Shown here piece after piece: positions 1 to 11,189 of a stretch of 64,000 nt of DNA (position 1 is its first letter; each line of letters begins with the position of its first letter). The translations under genes and the position numbers were made by a program. The notes under the pieces are model-generated. The model was not told the origin of the DNA. It did not search any database and saw only the letters and a list, made by a program, of their open reading frames with translations. Source of the DNA: Euphrasia confusa (lineage: Eukaryota; Streptophyta; Magnoliopsida; Lamiales; Orobanchaceae); assembly GCA_954870475.1 (NCBI GenBank), contig OX940969.1, forward strand, positions 25,500,073-25,564,072, in the 5' to 3' direction.

Positions 1-530
1 AACAAGATCTAAATCAGATCACGCCAACACACGAGGGACGGAGGGAGGGAGGAGTCAACTCTTGACAATTAATATATTAATTACAGTATATGTTGTCGTT
101 TTTATTTTTTTATTAAAAAAAAAAAAAACAGATTACAGAGATAGCAACCTAATTCAGAATGACCTCAGATGTCTGTAGGCTAGAGATAGAGAGGGTAGTG
201 GGCTTGGTTGGGCCGGGCTCGCCCGAACCCTTAATTCCATGCATTTATTTATTTATGTTTTTGTATTTTGTATATTTTGGTCTGTATGTAATGTCGCAGT
301 CGGAAGCATGAGTGTCATGTCCTATTCACAATAAGATTCTCTCTCTTTGGTTTGGTGGATTCTGTTAATTATTGTACTAATTTTATTTATACTCTCTCAA
401 ATTCTTTAAAAAGTAAAAATATACTATTTTCTATGATAATTTATATCTTACTCCCCTATGCAAGATACACATCTTACACTCGGTCAATATTATAAAATTT
501 CAGTCAAAATTGACCAACTTTTTTTCCTCT

Positions 531-533
<3 letters not shown>
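1..533. other. intergenic, no gene seen
   Basis: No recognisable coding sequence. It holds a GA-rich patch near the start, an A-run around 114-129 and otherwise AT-rich sequence. Confidence 0.5.

Positions 534-592
<59 letters not shown>
534..592. repeat. (CT)n microsatellite
   Basis: An almost pure CT run of nearly 60 bases, lying 41 bases upstream of the QCR7-like exon. It creates spurious Ser-Leu open frames. CT runs are common in plant 5' leaders, so it may once have been the leader of the broken QCR7 copy. Confidence 0.95.
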
Positions 593-595
<3 letters not shown>

Positions 596-632
596 TACTC
601 TGCTCTCTCAACTTCGATCGACTCATCTATCT

Positions 633-924
633 TCGTTCGCCGCTATTCACATGAAAACGATGACCAATCGCCTGGAAAATTATGGTATAAGTTCGATTTA
701 AACAAAACATTTTTTAGGTCATGTTCTTCCTCGATGTTTGATCGATTTTTTGATTTGGGAAATTAGGTCTTCGGTACGAAGATTTGTATGACCCGATGTA
801 CGATCCAGGTGTGGATGAAGCCCTTAATCGGCTGCCGAGAGAGGTCGTCGACGCCAGAAATCAGTGCCTCTTGCGCGCCATGGACTTCTCCATGAAGCAC
901 GCGTACCTTCCAGATAATCTCAGG
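633..924 (+). pseudogene. QCR7: fragment of cytochrome bc1 complex subunit 7 (QCR7, 14 kDa)
   Basis: Two exons of the nuclear gene for the small ubiquinol-binding-site subunit of mitochondrial complex III are visible. Exon A (633-684) ends in HMKTMTNRLENYG. An intron with GT-AG ends (685-766) splits a Gly codon. Exon B (767-924) reads LRYEDLYDPMYD, then EALNRLPREVVDARNQ and FSMKHAYLPDNL, which follows plant QCR7 closely. The final part of the protein (about 35-40 residues containing the PFRSYLQDML-type segment) is not found in the following kilobase, and the normal N-terminus is replaced by the CT-repeat frame. I infer a truncated copy, moved or captured by a transposon or left by local decay; a distant last exon is less likely. 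Recognition of the family is firm, the mechanism is not. Confidence 0.8.
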
Positions 925-2321
925 GTAATCTTATAAGAGATTTCACTCCGATCTCCGATGTGACTGTTGATTTTGGTATTCATTGTGTTGGTTGAATTCT
1001 AGCTTTTTTTTTATTGAATCTTTAGATACATGTTCTGAGTGATTTATAGATTTGTGGAATTACTAACAATTTTAACCGGATCAATGCTTCATCGATGATT
1101 GCTTTCATTTCGATTGTTGTTGAATTGTCTGGATTGAATGATTCTTAAATGAGTGGTGTTGTTTTGTGTAAACATGTTGGGAAACATATTTCAGTGGTAC
1201 TTATTTTGTGTTTCCATTCTCTTTTTACAGATTCTATAGCGTGTGAAATTGTTGCTTGCCAGTAATGTGACAATTGGGTTGCCTGAGTTGATTAAGGAAT
1301 GTGTGTTCGTAATTTCTTATACTAAGTGGTAGATATTACAAGGTGCTAGTCACGCAACTGTCTAGCGCATAGGATGATTTATTGGATTTGTCATCGACTA
1401 TCCAAGGTATGTCGATTCACTCAATTTGAAATTCTATCCATCTCCTGTTCTGATTGTATGTTTTGTTATGAGTTTATATGTTTATAAATGTTTAATCATG
1501 TTGTTGCTCTTGAAGATCAAACCATAGAATAGTTTCTGAAATATGTTGACCTTCATTTTGTATTATGTCAACCTTCATTTATATTAAATATCAACTTGCA
1601 TTTTGCATTTCATTTTAATTTATAATTTCATTTATGTTAGAGGTTATGGAGTCGAATAACATTGTTGATCTTGATGATGGAACCCTAGATGTTCATACTC
1701 CAGATTATTCTCGACTTACTTTCATTTTGCCCTCATTTTGAGTTTATAGTTGACTAGTGTTTCATTTTAAAATTTTATTGTTGTGTATGTTCCAAAGATG
1801 CGTATATTGTGCACCCAAGTTCAAGGACCGTAACCTTAAATATTGTTACTGTAGAAAGTAATTCGTTGTTTGTGCCATTGACAGACTCTACTTGGTAATT
1901 ATTTAAGATAGTTATATTTGTAATTTTTAGTTAATGATTAATAATTAACTTTTTTTTTGTATAAATAAGTCAGGTTGTTGAGATGGAGATTTGGAGCATA
2001 AGAGATAGTGTGTTTGGATTCTACTTAGACTTTTGATTTTCTAGATGAGTTAATTTGAAACAGATATTGGTTTTCTGGATTTTGGATTTTAGACTTTGGA
2101 TTTTGATTATTGTAACAGATATTTAGTTTTGGATATTGAATTTGATAGTGAATTTTCGAACTTTATTTTGCCAAGTATAGTTCTTTTGTTTGAAATGTAT
2201 TATTCTTCATTTTTGAAATCATTATGATCGTTCGCCTCCCTCGATCGTTCGACGCCCTTGATTATAAATCGCCACTTCGATACAAGACTTTTTTATACAA
2301 GACCTCCCCAAAGGTTTTGGT
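925..2321. other. AT-rich, no gene recognised
   Basis: Contains T-rich sequence and repeated TTCATTTT-like words. A short frame near 1,645-1,710 (ESNNIVDLDDGTLDVH) looks faintly protein-like, but I could not assign it. Confidence 0.5.
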
Positions 2322-2462
2322 GTGATACTTCAATTTTTAAATGATGATGCTTCAATGTTTAAATGATGATGCTTCATTTTTAAATAATGTACTTCATTTT
2401 TAAATGAGGATTCTTCATTTTTAAAGGTGTGATACTTCAATTTGCAAATTATTAACCTTCAT
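2322..2462. repeat. degenerate tandem repeat, CTTCATTTTTAAATGA-type unit
   Basis: About six imperfect units of roughly 20-25 bases built on CTTCATTTTTAAATGATGA. TTCATTTT words are also frequent for several hundred bases on either side. Confidence 0.75.
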
Positions 2463-3454
2463 TTTCGTTTTGAACAAACATGCTTAAGTATTTTTCACAA
2501 AACTACCTGATTCAAAACAAAGCATGCACAATATATCATCCAGTCACCAAATATATCAGAAATAAACCAACATACATCAATCATCTTCAAATGATGAGTA
2601 AATCAATTTTAGCATTTAAAACTCTCGTCTAAGACAATCATCTACCATTCATCAACAATATCATTCAACCATCATTCATCTACCACATGCACCAATTCTA
2701 TATATCAATCATCCATCATTAATCAACAATCTATAAATCGCCGTTCATCCATACTTTCGTGAATTTTTTTGCTTTGTCCAGTTTTGATTTCATTACAGTC
2801 CATCATTATTACAGAAGGCGCATATCTGACTCTGAGTTCTATCAAGAAAGTAGAGTTCTGCAAAAAAAATAATCCAAACCATAGTTATGAAGTATGAAAT
2901 ATATTCAGTCATTAAAATATGATTATGCACATTTTTCATTCATAGAATGACGTATGAACTGTCTTTTAATGAAATATGACATACTATGGATATGAAGTAT
3001 GAGAAAGTTCAGAAATTTATTTGGTTTGATGGAGAAGCATTCTTCCGTATGCAGTTTCTTGTAAGAAATTTAAGTTGTAACTGTTTAAAATGAAGAATAT
3101 GAAAGATTATGCAATAATAACAGTTTAAAATGAAGGATGAAGTCTGTTCATTATGAAAGATAATGCAATATTGAGATGAAGTATGAGGTATATCTCATCT
3201 TAGGCCGTGCAATTTCGCACCTTTGTACAGCTCGTTTGCACAATATTCAACGACAACCAAAATTTGTTAAATGATTAATATAATCAAGAACCCTGGTAGT
3301 AGCCGCTTAAATTTTTATCTGGACTTTAACCTTTTGTTGCTTAATTTCCATACACAAGTGGTGGTAGACCGTGTGGAACAACATACTACTAGTAAATAAG
3401 AAACAAATATAAACAATAAATAAGAACGCAAGAGCTTAAAAAGTGCATTAAAAT
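2463..3454. other. AT-rich, no gene recognised
   Basis: Contains ATCATTCATC-type and GAAGTATGA-type words repeated loosely. No coding region is supported. Confidence 0.45.
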
Positions 3455-3637
3455 CTAATTTACCTCTTGCTGATACTCCACTCCCGAGCCTTCAACTGGA
3501 GAAATAAAAGAACCTTGAACTGACACCTGAAACGAAATATAATTTCCACCACCAGCTGCCACTTCAGTCGGAACCGTTATCTCCGGTGTAATTGTAAAGT
3601 AGTCTGAAGCCATAATTTTGTTCAATGTTTCACTCAA
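3455..3637 (-). other. short unrecognised open frame
   Basis: Sixty codons beginning MSETLNKIMASDYF. Just upstream on the same strand the frame reads LDVG, which is what follows the preceding exon in glyoxylate-reductase-like genes. The rest does not match that family, so it may be a chimeric or decayed exon. I do not recognise a function. Confidence 0.2.
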
Positions 3638-3894
3638 GCCAACATCTAATTAGTAAGAAGTTATACAAATCCTCTTAAACATAATCAGTTTTCGTATTTA
3701 AAAAAATTTCATTTAAAGTATAACCAACAAAACCACATAATTTAGATAATATACAATGATCACCATCAAACCCACATAATATTATAATTGATCACATAAC
3801 ACAAATAACACTATACTTATCCTGGCACATCGAAAAAACAAGATGAGTTGTAAACACAAAACTAATACATTATGGAATTTTTAAAAGTATATAC

Positions 3895-3977
3895 CTCGAC
3901 AAGCAGGCTTGGATCGAGCCCTGCTTTTTCACTAAGGACCAATCCTTCAGAAAACGATGTCATCGTACTGCCATTTT
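3895..3977 (-). pseudogene. exon fragment of a GLYR1-like beta-hydroxyacid dehydrogenase
   Basis: On the minus strand this exon reads GSTMTSFSEGLVLSEKAGLD and then PSLLVE, followed by a GT donor (GTATAT). This resembles the helix region after the catalytic lysine in plant glyoxylate/succinic-semialdehyde reductases and 3-hydroxyisobutyrate dehydrogenases (consensus MGSMM.AFSEGL.L..K.GL). The NAD-binding domain and most of the C-terminal domain are absent nearby, so this is a single exon relic. It lies in the same 5 kb as the QCR7 fragment but on the opposite strand, which suggests assembly from unrelated host genes. Confidence 0.5.
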
Positions 3978-4435
3978 TTCAGAATTCAATAACAAAGTCA
4001 AGTTAATTTCTCAGTAAATGATGTAAAATATACAAAAAAGGTATTAAAATTTGTGTAGGCATGAAATCTAGATAACCTTCACATAATCTTATTGACGACA
4101 AGTTTCATTGCAATTTTATTACCCACATCTCCCAGATAAAACATCGACTATAGGAAAAAAAAATGTGAGAAAAACAAACAAAAAGCTCATCCAGTAACAG
4201 GAGCAATATAGAATAGGCGGTAGAGATCTGGAGAGAGGGGCATCATCAAAAAAGAGGAACCAGAGCCAAGTTACTACACCAACCATTTTCAATAACACAA
4301 TACACACACAACAACACACAATAACACAAACATCACACACAACAACAAACAGTAACACACAATTGCAATTACCAAACCAATTTTTTTTTATCAACCCTAA
4401 TATCAGTTATAGAAATTTCACATATAAAAAAACAA

Positions 4436-4726
4436 CTAAAAACAAAATAAAAAACAGTAAAAAGGGGCTAGACTTACTTTGTCAGCTGTCGAAGGTGAAC
4501 GGAGGAGGCGGGGGCTCCTCGGAGCAGGTGGTGTTGCGCGGTGGATCAAGGGCTCGTGGGCGCTGCTGTTGCTCGGAGTTCTTCGTCGGCGAGAAGGCGG
4601 AGAGAAGACGGGGACGACCAGCGGGGCGCGGTGGGTGGTGGTTGGCAGAGCGGTGTAAGAGGTGGGAAGGATCGAAGAAGACGGTGTATTCGAGAGTGAA
4701 TTAGGCAAAGATGTTGGGCTGAGCAA
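4436..4726 (-). other. GC-rich exon-like block, unidentified
   Basis: About 220 bases of high GC in an AT-rich setting. The minus-strand frame is Ser/Pro/Arg-rich and runs into a consensus donor (ACAAA then GTAAGTC at about 4,472-4,488). It could be the first exon of a lost gene or captured sequence. The plus strand is also open (Gly/Arg-rich), so neither frame is certain. Confidence 0.25.
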
Positions 4727-4852
4727 ATTTAAGCGTGACGTGTTGTGACGTAATCACAAGTAATTGGGCTGAGTCAATTTATTTTATATTTTGGGCCTGG
4801 AGTAAGATAATCATTTTACTCCTGTGGTGTAAGGTATAACATCTCCTTTTCT

Positions 4853-5220
4853 ATCTCTCACGAAAATTAAGAAAACTTTTATTTTTTAACTTTTTAATCC
4901 AAAAATAAAAGATTTAATTTATTTTTAAATTGAAAATTACATTAATTGTGAGTAAAGTTTAAAAAGTAAATTAATAAATTATGAGTAAATTATATTTTTT
5001 TATAATGAAAATATATGAATATTAATTTTCCTTTTTATAAAGACACTTAATAATATATATTACAACTTTTATTTGAGATTGCCAGCAAGTTTAAAAAGTA
5101 AATTGATAGAGTAAGAATAAATTATATTTTTTAAATGAAAAAATATTAATATTAATTTTTCTTTTTATAAGACACTTAAAAAAATATTACAATTTTTATT
5201 TGAGAGAGAGATAGTAATAA
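4853..5220. repeat. AT-rich dispersed repeat, copy 1
   Basis: The string from ACGAAAATTAAGAAAAC through GTGAGTAAAGTTTAAAAAGT recurs with divergence at about 19,793-19,950 and, inverted, at about 42,095-42,250. A partial second copy follows within this interval (5,080-5,220). No ends or TSD could be defined. Confidence 0.45.
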
Positions 5221-5449
5221 TTACCCACTAGTCCCTCCCAACAAAAATTCAATATTTCATTCATAAATTACAAAAGAATATTGCATCTTTACCAGAAGAG
5301 AGTATTACTTCATAAGAGAGTATTACTTCATAAATAATGATTTAGCTAGTTGAAAAAGTAATGATATTAATATAAATAGTTGAGTATAAAAATAAATTTA
5401 TAAAAAAACATTTTATTAATAGATGTTCAAATTTTAATTAAGAATCAAA

Positions 5450-6098
5450 TGTTGTGCCCTATTTACTCAAGGCCCATTATGACCGCTCCGTGGCCCAAAT
5501 TCCGATTAGCCCATGGTGATACGAATCATGACCCAAACCCAAACAACAATCCCCCGCGACCACCATCTCAATTGGCCCGAACACTTCCGAACATATTGTT
5601 TGAAAGTATGATGCGGACACGACTCTCTCCCCGCATTCCTCTTCGTCGCTGAGTGAACAGATCCTTTTTCGTTCAGATCATTGGGTCACGGGCAACAACA
5701 AAAATCTGGTCGCATGACAGGCGAACAGTAGTCGACTCGATAGCTGCTCGAAGTGAGACCCCATGCAGAAGACCCCGGTCGATGATTGATTCCGGACGGA
5801 GGTTGAGAGATCAGAGTCGAGGGTATGATAGGGATTTTCCACTTATGGCAGGGGTATTTTGAGTCTTTTGTCATGTAAGAAGCCCATGTAATTTAGGCCT
5901 AAGCACATGTTTAGAAACCCTAAATCTTGTATTATAAATAGTTGAATCTTTTCATTTTAAAGGACACTCACATTTCCCAGGGAATATACTAAAAAATTCA
6001 CATTAGAGCTTTGTGATTATTTCCTTATTTGTTCACTCATCCCTGAAATATCTTTACGTTCGCGGGAGAAATCTGTTAGGATTTTTCGCCCGTTAACA
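5450..6098. mobile_element. LTR-like copy 1 (649 bp), tandem partner of 6,195-6,842
   Basis: Starts TGTTGTGCC and ends GTTAACA, giving the TG...CA termini of an LTR. It contains a TATA box (TATAAATAGTT, about 5,933). It aligns over its whole length with the next copy: both share the CAAGGCCCATTA block near the start, the TATAAATAGTTG block and the ATTTTTC-CGTTAACA-like end. Flanking bases TCAAA and TCAAC match at four of five positions, so copy 1 may be an old solo LTR. The family is not identified. Confidence 0.55.
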
Positions 6099-6194
6099 TC
6101 AACAAAGAGTATTTATTTTAGATTAATTGCAGAAATTTAAATACTTACACATATCTCGGGTTCCAACTTTGGATTTTACAATCTTCACTTTAAG

Positions 6195-6842
6195 TGTTCA
6201 ACCAAACCCTATTTTCTCAAGGCCCATTACGATCGGTCCGCGACCCAAATTTAATAGGCCCATAGCTTTTACGAACCATGGCACCACTCAGATCGGGACA
6301 ATCACTCGCGACCACCATCTCCTTTGGCCCGGACACTTTCGAACATGTTTGAAGGAAGTTTGGAGCGGATACGACGTTTCCCCATCGACTTTCCTCCCCG
6401 CTGAGTAAGAAGCCCCACTAGATTCAACTCGCTAGGCCATGGGCGATGGTTAGAAGTTGGTCGCATAACAGGCGAGCAGGGATGAACCCGGGAGCAGCCC
6501 GATGTTGGATCCGCATAGGAGTCATATAACCTGATTTGTCAAATTCTGATCGGAGAATGGAGAGACCTTTGTTGGGGACGAAACAAAGATTTTCATCTTG
6601 TTGTAGTGGTATGTTAGGTCTTTGTTATACAAAAAGCTCATGTAATTTAGACTCAAGCCTATGTTTAGAAACCTTAAATCCCCTACTATAAATAGTTGGA
6701 TCCTCCTATTTGTAAGACACATGCACATTTCCCAAAAATATAATTTTAATATTTGAGAGCTCTATTTTATATTTTGTTTACCTGTTCAATCAAACCTCGA
6801 AATATACGAGCAAAGTCTTTTAAGATTTTTCACGCGTAAACA
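6195..6842. mobile_element. LTR-like copy 2 (648 bp)
   Basis: Starts TGTTCAACC and ends GTAAACA, and is about the same length as copy 1 but clearly diverged from it. It also has a TATAAATAGTTGG box. The 96 bases between the copies carry no coding remnant. Either an element lost nearly its whole interior, or two solo LTRs of one family sit side by side. Confidence 0.5.
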
Positions 6843-7317
6843 CAACCCTTGACTGATAAGATCCTGTTTGGCAGAGCTTATAAGTTCTTAATTTTTTTTT
6901 GTAAATTGTAAAAAAAAATTAAAAATAAGTTGTTTAGAAAAGTAAGGGTTAATACTTTTTTTAAAGAGTTTATAAACTCTTTTAACTTAAACAATAAAAG
7001 ACCAAAAGTTTAAGTTATTAACCTCTTATAAGTTTATATATCTATTTTATTTAAACAGTTTAACAACTTATTTATTAAATAAAACATTACAGTTTATCAG
7101 CTTTTAAAATAATTTATAAAACGTAATATCTTATAAAAAAAATTAAATAAGCTCGTTACATAAAAATAAACTTACTTAAAATTCTTTAAAATAAGAGAGA
7201 GAGTAAGATGTATTTAGTTATTTTAAGAATGTCTTTGTTTAAAGACGTATTTAGTTATTTAAGAATGTCTTTGCTTAGCCATTTAATTACTATAAATAAA
7301 TAAACTAATTTTGCATT
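6843..7317. other. AT-rich spacer
   Basis: No gene is visible. A short direct repeat (AAGAATGTCTTTG) occurs near 7,226 and 7,261. Confidence 0.5.
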
Positions 7318-7823
7318 GGGAACATACACTTTACACCCCAGGATATGGGGTTTTTACACTTTGCAACCTTGTCGGAAAAGTTTTACCGATCAGTACCACA
7401 TGATAAACAATATTACAATATGGTACCTGTCGGCTGCCGGATCGGAATATTCTTTGGAATATTCCGAGAGAGTGTTTTGCACGCCCTTTTTTGGTGCGTG
7501 TGCTTTCACAATTTTGAAACTTTGAAGGATAATATTGTAATTACACAATATATTATTAAATTTAATTTTAAAACAAAAAATTAAGAAAAGAATTAACAAC
7601 ATTTTAATATATTTATTTATTTAAAAAAATTAATCAAGAAACAAAAAAAAATATTCCCAAAACACTTTTAGCAAGAACTTTACAATCCTAAAATTCGCAC
7701 AAGTGAAATTCTTACAATTCTTACAAATCGACATGGAAATAAACATCCAAAAACGCACAAATCGAAGACCGTGAGCTTAACTAATCGTCTCAAACAATAC
7801 ATAGATTTTAAAAAATAAAATAA

Positions 7824-7860
<37 letters not shown>

Positions 7861-8488
7861 AAAAATTGGAGAGACTGAGTTGGGTGGGATTTGGGGCTTC
7901 AATTCTTGGATACGATGTACACAGGGGGTGGGTTCGAGGCGACATCGTTGCCAGAGTGAAGGTCGGTCGGAGTTTGAAGCTTGAAGCGGGCCCGGGCCGT
8001 GTTGGGTGGGATTTGGGTGTTTGATTTAAGTTTTAGATTTAGGGGATTTTCAAGATGAAACTTAGGTTTGGGAGGGTGGAGAACACGATTATGTTGTTTA
8101 ATTCCAAGTTTCACGGTTGAAATTGGGTTTGGTGGTCAAACTCGAAGGTGGGTTATGGTGTATGTAGGTTTAAGTGTTAGAGAAAGGGAAGAAGAAAGGA
8201 GGGGCTGCGTAATTTGTATATTTATAGATGTATTTCACTTTTTTTAAAAATAAAAAAAAATACAAAATATTTATTTGAGGGTAAAAACGTAATCAGCCTT
8301 TTATTTGAGTTGAAATTGACCAAAAAACCTTTCAAAACGGAATATTCCTTGGAATATTCTGATTCGGCTACCCGCAGGTGGCAAATTGTAATATTGCTTA
8401 TCCTGTGGTACTGATCAGTAAAACTTTTCCGACGAGGTTGCAAAGTGTAAAAACCCCATATTCTGGGGTGGCAAAGTGTATTTAGCCC
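7318..8488. mobile_element. DNA element with ~160 bp terminal inverted repeats, MULE-like or unclassified
   Basis: The left end (7,318 to about 7,477) and the reverse complement of the right end (about 8,331-8,488) match over roughly 160 bases, including ATACACTTT, GGGGTTTTTACACTTTGCAA and GGAATATTC. The ends begin GGG and finish CCC. Long TIRs on a short body suggest a Mutator-like non-autonomous element, but no 9-bp TSD could be found. The body holds a GC-rich patch (about 7,860-8,130) in which GTTGGGTGGGATTTGGG occurs twice, possibly captured host sequence. No transposase is present. Confidence 0.6.
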
Positions 8489-8830
8489 ACATAAATATGC
8501 AGATTGCAGTGTAGAGAAAATGGAATTAATATGTGCTTTAGAGTATCTCATACATATGTACAATTTGATAACATATCATTTGAGTATTTGACAAATCAAC
8601 TAAAATTTATACTTCAATATTTGAGGTACATTTTTTTTGGAACAATTTGGTTAAAGATAAATGAATAATGTTTGTTTATAATAAAATAGCCTGATTTTTC
8701 CTAATTATGAAATAAGGCATACTTCCAAAATTAACCTTCTTTTTCCCATAGTATTTTTTTTATTAAAATTGCGATAAAGAAAATACACAAGTTTGTAAAC
8801 GGTTTTTCCAATACTACATTCAAATAATAT
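8489..8830. other. AT-rich spacer
   Basis: Nothing recognisable between the TIR element and the CACTA element. Confidence 0.5.
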
Positions 8831-8849
8831 ATACACTACAAAAAAGGGG

Positions 8850-9215
8850 GTTTTTGCGACCACGCAATGTGGTCGCAAAAAACGGGTCGTGGTCGCAAAA
8901 AGTAGTATTTGCGACCACGCGTGGTCGCAAATGTGTGGTCGCAAATACTTGGTCTCAAATGTTTTTTTGACGACAACAGTGCGGTCGCTAGTACATTTGC
9001 GACCACGCCCGTTATTAGCGACCACATATGTGGTCGCTAATGCCCCATGCTGATGTGGCACTGAGCGGTGACGTGGCAGATTATTTGCGACCACGCGTGG
9101 TCGCAAATACGGATGGTCAACTTTCGATCTGAAAGCATTTGCGACCACGCGTGGTCGCAAATACCCATGTTTCGAAAAACAGCTCCTTAGTATTAGCGAC
9201 CACGCGTGGTCGCAA
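8850..9215. repeat. CACTA left subterminal repeats
   Basis: Multiple copies, in both orientations, of TTTGCGACCACGCGTGGTCG-type palindromes and half sites, about every 20-50 bases. In En/Spm elements, subterminal motifs bind the TNPA protein; that role here is inferred from position and repetition. Confidence 0.85.
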
Positions 9216-9417
9216 ATACCTATTTTTCTGAAAAAAATATATTTTAAAATTGCAATTTCCGACCTGCAAATCAATTCCAATCGCAATACAAACCGAATCC
9301 AAAATACAGTTCAAATACAAATACAATCCAAAATCATCAAAACATTTATTCAAGTTCATCAACACCATCCTAATAGAGTAGACAAATAGTACAATCCGTA
9401 ATCAAACTAAACATAAG

Positions 9418-11106
9418 CTACGGTGAGTCACGGGTCAAATCACGAGCTGGAGAACCAGGAGGAGTAGTCGAACCACCTGCACCTGACATGGAAGGAGGTC
9501 GCATATCAGGAAACATCCTAGCCATGTGCTCGTTCCAGAAGAGCATGTCAGCCATTCGCTTGTCGTACTCAGCCTGGGATAATGCAGCAGCAGAAGATTG
9601 ACTTGAAAACGAGGAACGAGACGATACCGATGGAGAAGAACCTATAACACACAATATAAAAGTGGTCTTAGTAGTTGTTGATTTGATTTAAGTTCAAATA
9701 GTTAAAGGTTGTATATATATTAAAATTAACCTGGAATTGAAGGACCAAGGCCCTTACGGTATCCACGAGTAGTCCCTAAAACCTCCTCCAATATGGCAAC
9801 ATCATCCACAGGTGTACCGCTGGCAGATGCTTGTGTCGACCTATCATTTAGTTTAGCCTACAATATTCAAATTCACGATTAGCTAGTTCTTAAACAATAG
9901 GAGTTTTTATATCAAAAAAATCAATTATTACTTACAATTTTAGCTGCAGAATCGGCATCTAAAGGTTGACCATCTGGCCCAACATGAAACTTGATCCAGT
10001 TCTCAACCGGAGTAACCCCTTGTTGGGTTTGCGGATCAACCTATATATTTAAAAGAAAACAAACGTTATGTAATGTTCAATACATTTAACATACATAACA
10101 ATGAATAAAATGTTTTATTACCGATTTATCCATATGTCCAGCATAGACAATCGACCATGAAGACTACGCATAGTATTCTTCGACCGGTTCTGACTGGACT
10201 TCTGCGAACGGGTCTGTTTCAAACATTCAAAATATTAAAACACGTATATTCATTAATTTGACCCAAAATATTATATATATAAATACATGGTTACCTGAAA
10301 TGCTGGATCGATAAACCTATCCACGCACCGATTCCACAACTGATCTGAACGGATAGAGTCAGGCTTAGTTCTCCTAGCTAACACTAGGTCATCTGCTCCA
10401 CCATTTTTTTTGAAATGCTTATGAAGCTTGTGCTTCCAATCTGTGTAACGCTCTCTACAATCTCGATTTACAACAGCTGAAATCGTAGGGTCGTTCATGT
10501 CGATTTCAAACACATCCTACAAAATATTCAATCGTGTTACAGAATCATAATGAGTTAACTACAATAATCAAGATCATAAATTACCTGTAGGTGCAAAATA
10601 ACAGCATTTCGCTGCTCCGCTGGTACCGAAGACCAATTCGTATGGAAAGGATCGCAGTAGTGTCTCACCTGTTACATACAAAACTTGAATGATCTTTTAA
10701 CATTAAATGTTTATTTATAATCACAACATGTAGTTAGCTTACCTGTATCCCGACAGCGGAATAATATGTAGCACCATTCTCTCCAACCGCTTTTATCGTC
10801 CCATTCTGGTCTTCCCAAGCTAATGGGACAGGACGACCTTGCTCCGCCACCCTCAGCAATGTCCGAGCACCTTTTGCTATCCCTCGCCCAGACTTTTTCC
10901 TACGTGCTGGAGGTGTCGCCTCATCGGGGTCTCCACCTACACGATCGAACATTAATCAACTCGTAAAAAAAAAGAAAGTATTATATATAATGCTTCATGT
11001 GGATATAAACTAAAAGTAAAATGTTACCTGTCTGGCAAGGAGCACCGAAAGAATGTGGATGCCCGTGTGGTGGCTCACCTCCACCAGAAGAGCCCGCTAG
11101 CATCAT
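9418..11106 (-). pseudogene. TNPA-position gene of the CACTA element, plant transposase Ptta/En/Spm type (Transposase_24), frameshifted
   Basis: At least eight exons can be traced. Those with clear GT-AG borders are 11,028-11,106, 10,743-10,936, 10,585-10,668, 10,295-10,516 and 10,122-10,213; further pieces lie near 9,916-10,040, 9,731-9,857 and 9,418-9,642. The product contains VRHYCDPFHTNWSSVP and DWKHKLHKHFKK, the FIDPAFQ segment and the NRSKN motif, in the order expected for the Transposase_24 family. A Ser-rich tail ends DLTRDSP. Exon 10,122-10,213 is 92 bases where both neighbours require a multiple of three: it reads QNRSKNTMRSLHGR in one frame and VYAGHMDKS in another. One base has therefore been lost near 10,150. 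An acceptor-like TTTTCAG directly precedes the first exon, so an upstream exon, possibly shared with the transposase transcript, is likely. Confidence 0.75.
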
Positions 11107-11189
11107 CACAGCCTGAAAATTTATCACAATAATATAACAATATATATATATGTACACAGAGTATTAAAGGGAATTCTAATGTGAACCTT

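Noticed and set aside
458..766. Open frames of about 60-100 codons with long Ser-Leu repeats
   Set aside because: They are translations of the CT microsatellite; only the short QCR7-like segment after it is real homology.
8705..9286. Open frame rich in RPRVVAN / CDHAWS repeats
   Set aside because: It is the CACTA subterminal palindrome read in frame, not a protein gene.
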